Shown: in pieces, positions 51,370 to 52,821 of the stretch
Layout: the number at the start of each line of letters is the position of its first letter
How positions within the stretch are numbered: the first letter of the stretch is position 1
Assembly: GCA_036374795.1 (NCBI GenBank)
Contig: DASUTC010000184.1
Span: forward strand, 1 to 52,821
Direction: 5' to 3'
DNA length: 52,821 nucleotides
Source: Herpetosiphonaceae bacterium
GTDB lineage: Bacteria > Chloroflexota > Chloroflexia > Chloroflexales > Kallotenuaceae
Notes under the pieces: generated by a model
The model's input: only the letters and a program-made list of their open reading frames with translations
Database searches by the model: none
Told to the model about the DNA's origin: nothing
Made by a program: the position numbers and the translations under genes

Positions 51370-52380
51370 TTATGCCTCCTCGCGCGCCTGCGCCAGCCGC
51401 AGCTCGGCGGCGATCCGCGGCGGTAGCTCGTTGATCAGGTGGTACACCCGGCTGTCCTCATAGAGATGGCGCGCGACGAACGAGGCCACGATCGCCCGGC
51501 GCTCCCAGCCCTGGAGGAACAAGGTCAGCACCTCGGCGTGGAGTGGCGCGCGTACCCGCCAGGACGCGGCGATCTGGTGCAGCCGTCGATGCGCCGCGCG
51601 GGCACCGCCCAGCGCGCGGACGAGCCGCCGCGCCGCCGCCTGCTGCTCTGGCTGCGCCCGCGTCGCCCGACGCAGCGGGTAGTGTGTGAGCCAGCCGAGC
51701 AGCAGCGCCACATCCGCCGTGCTCCAGAGCGGGACCTGCGCCGCCTCGACGGCGTGAACGACGCGCAGCGCGGCCCGCTGATACGCCTGCGTCGCCCGGT
51801 CAGTGGGCGGGAGCGCGGCCGGATAGGTCGCGAGCCGCGCGAGGCGCGCCCGCATGGCCTGCGTCAGCGGGCGATGCAGCACGAGGTGGCAGCCGGCCAG
51901 GTACGCCTCGGCGTCCAGGTCGGGAGCCGACGTGCTCGTCAGGCCGACGAGCCACGCGGGATGCAACACACCGCGCGTCATCTGCTCAGCGAGCACGGCG
52001 GCGAGCTGCGGCGCGGCCAGCTCAGGAAAGCCCGGCGCGTGGGCGTGGAGATCGAGCAGGATGAGCGTCAGGCGCGGCGGCGCGGCGGCGGCCAGGCGGC
52101 GGACGGCCCGATCATAGCCGTCGAGCAGCGTCGGCACCGGGCTGACGGCAACGCCTGCCGCGCGCAACGCGGCGTGCAGCCCGGTCGATCCGATCGCGAG
52201 CATGTGTGGGGGGATCGCGGGCAGCTGGTGTGCTGCCACGGTCGCTTGCACCGGGGGGTGGGCGGCGCTGGGGAGTGGGGCGGCCTGCTTGAGTTGGTCG
52301 TCGCCATGCTGAGGGGCGCGGGGCATCACGACGGCCTGGGCCGAGCCGACAGGCGGCAGTGGGCGCTGCGCGCTGCTCAT
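51370..52380 (-). CDS. pseudo-receiver protein with helical C-terminal domain
   Basis: 336 residues. After a disordered proline/glutamine-rich start, residues about 60-175 look like a receiver fold: HMLAIGSTGLHAALRAAGVA, VSPVPTLLDGYDRAVRRL, LTLILLDLHAHAPGFPELAA, HPAWLVGLTSTSAPDLDAEA and YLAGCHLVLHRPLTQ (compare LxLLDLxxP, GLTA, GCxxYLxKPL of response regulators). The Asp of LLDLH is present; the conserved Lys is replaced by Arg in HRPL. The C-terminal half is helical (YQRAALRVVHAVEAAQVPLW, LHAEVLTLFLQGWERRAIVA). The stop is separated by one base from the next start. Confidence 0.6.
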   Translation of the reverse strand: MSSAQRPLPPVGSAQAVVMPRAPQHGDDQLKQAAPLPSAAHPPVQATVAAHQLPAIPPHMLAIGSTGLHAALRAAGVAVSPVPTLLDGYDRAVRRLAAAAPPRLTLILLDLHAHAPGFPELAAPQLAAVLAEQMTRGVLHPAWLVGLTSTSAPDLDAEAYLAGCHLVLHRPLTQAMRARLARLATYPAALPPTDRATQAYQRAALRVVHAVEAAQVPLWSTADVALLLGWLTHYPLRRATRAQPEQQAAARRLVRALGGARAAHRRLHQIAASWRVRAPLHAEVLTLFLQGWERRAIVASFVARHLYEDSRVYHLINELPPRIAAELRLAQAREEA

Positions 52381-52700
52381 GCGGCACCTCCGTCATCCGC
52401 CGATGGCGTGGCGCGGGCTGCCCGCCAGGCGGCGAGGCGCTCCCGACCGGCGGGTGTGATCTCCAGCTTCGCGGGCCAGCCCGGCTGGGTGATGGTGATG
52501 CGGAGCAGGCCCGCCTGCTCCAGGCCATGCAGGGCGTTGTGGGCGACCGAGGGCGCGGACAGGCCCAGCGCGCGGGCGATGATCCGCTGCGAGGGTGACG
52601 CGGCGTGCTGCTGCTGGAAGGTGTCAATCTGATCGAGGACGGCGAGCCGGTCATACCGCCGCTGGACGCGGCGGGGCGCAGGCTCCGGTTCGGTTAACAT
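52377..52700 (-). CDS. LexA-like winged-helix regulator
   Basis: 107 residues from the ATG of MLTEPEPAPRRVQRRYDRLA. The DNA-binding domain LAVLDQIDTFQQQHAASPSQ, RIIARALGLSAPSVAHNALH GLEQAGLL matches the LexA-type winged helix (IxxFxxxxGxxPSxREIAxxLGLSSxxxVxxHLxxLExxG). No autoproteolytic domain is attached. It overlaps the next gene by ATGA. As first gene of the operon with a 20-bp palindrome upstream it is the likely autorepressor and copy-number regulator. Confidence 0.75.
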   Translation of the reverse strand: MLTEPEPAPRRVQRRYDRLAVLDQIDTFQQQHAASPSQRIIARALGLSAPSVAHNALHGLEQAGLLRITITQPGWPAKLEITPAGRERLAAWRAARATPSADDGGAA

Positions 52701-52772
52701 ACTGCTGCCTTTCGGGTAGGCAGCCGGGGACGGCGGATTGTCGGATGCCACAGGGCATGCTACAATCCACCG

Positions 52773-52792
52773 CGTAGAGCGACCGCTCTACG
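52773..52792 (-). promoter_or_regulatory. 20-bp palindromic operator upstream of the operon
   Basis: CGTAGAGCG-ac-CGCTCTACG, perfect dyad, 73 bases before the first start codon. A second imperfect dyad (ATGCC..GGCAT) lies at 52745-52758. Both are plausible binding sites for the LexA-like protein. No good -35/-10 pair could be fixed before the window ends. Confidence 0.55.
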
Positions 52793-52821
52793 TCCGGCTG
52801 CGCGGCTCTCGTGTCAGTTGG

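Noticed and set aside
50340-51434. 364-codon plus-strand frame over the iteron array
   Set aside because: Repetitive Arg/Asp-rich translation generated by the repeats; the coupled initiator gene lies on the other strand.

Overview
The window is high-GC DNA (roughly 60-65% by eye, with AT-richer islands) that looks like a Chloroflexota genome, probably class Chloroflexia. The indications are Thr-Pro-rich secreted-protein tails (PTATPRPTATP type), an XRE/NB-ARC/TPR regulator, a HAF-repeat protein with a FIMAH tail, an eCIS-type leader protein, an IS481 transposase of the kind seen in that phylum, and paired DUF433/DUF5615 and VapBC-like toxin-antitoxin genes. No rRNA, tRNA or CRISPR array was seen. 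The genus cannot be named from sequence alone.

Region 1 (1-37.5 kb) is an accessory zone full of broken genes. It holds a CaxA-type antiporter fragment fused to a 5'-truncated beta-CASP gene, a truncated ParA, the C-terminal end of a DUF499 ATPase, a Delta-60 remnant, a frameshifted GIY-YIG gene, a TnpB gene with two in-frame amber codons, a shattered Schlafen/RecG-like gene, an intact IS5-type element sitting on a stop codon, and a MITE-like hairpin. Intact genes among them are two toxin-antitoxin pairs, a tyrosine recombinase, a DUF72 protein, an NmrA-type oxidoreductase and several secreted proteins (HAF/FIMAH, GH16 glucanase with two C-terminal modules, Vps62-like protein, small exported proteins). 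Two families of dispersed intergenic repeats run through this zone. Family B has four copies between 29 and 37 kb and carries a nested inverted repeat.

Region 2 (37.6-52.8 kb, nearly all minus strand) is the backbone of a plasmid or integrative conjugative element. The downstream half encodes a replication-relaxation protein, a repeat-rich non-coding zone, a MerR-like coiled-coil protein, a ParM-like actin with a palindromic operator, small proteins, a four-helix membrane protein and an FtsK/TraB-type DNA pump.

The upstream half (45.3-52.7 kb) is a tightly coupled seven-gene operon with ATGA or TGATG overlaps at most junctions. In transcription order it encodes a LexA-like winged-helix protein, a receiver-like protein, a large initiator-like protein ending in a DnaA domain I, a degenerate DnaQ-like exonuclease, a small helical protein, an exported C25 (gingipain/caspase-fold) peptidase, and a second regulator-like protein. 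Inside the linker-coding part of the initiator gene lie 17 GCGACA/TGTCGC hexamers, the last five exactly 11 bp apart, next to three GTTAAC sites in a locally AT-richer patch. This is the architecture expected of a replication origin embedded in its own initiator gene. The operon and the embedded iteron array are the best candidates here for an undescribed system.
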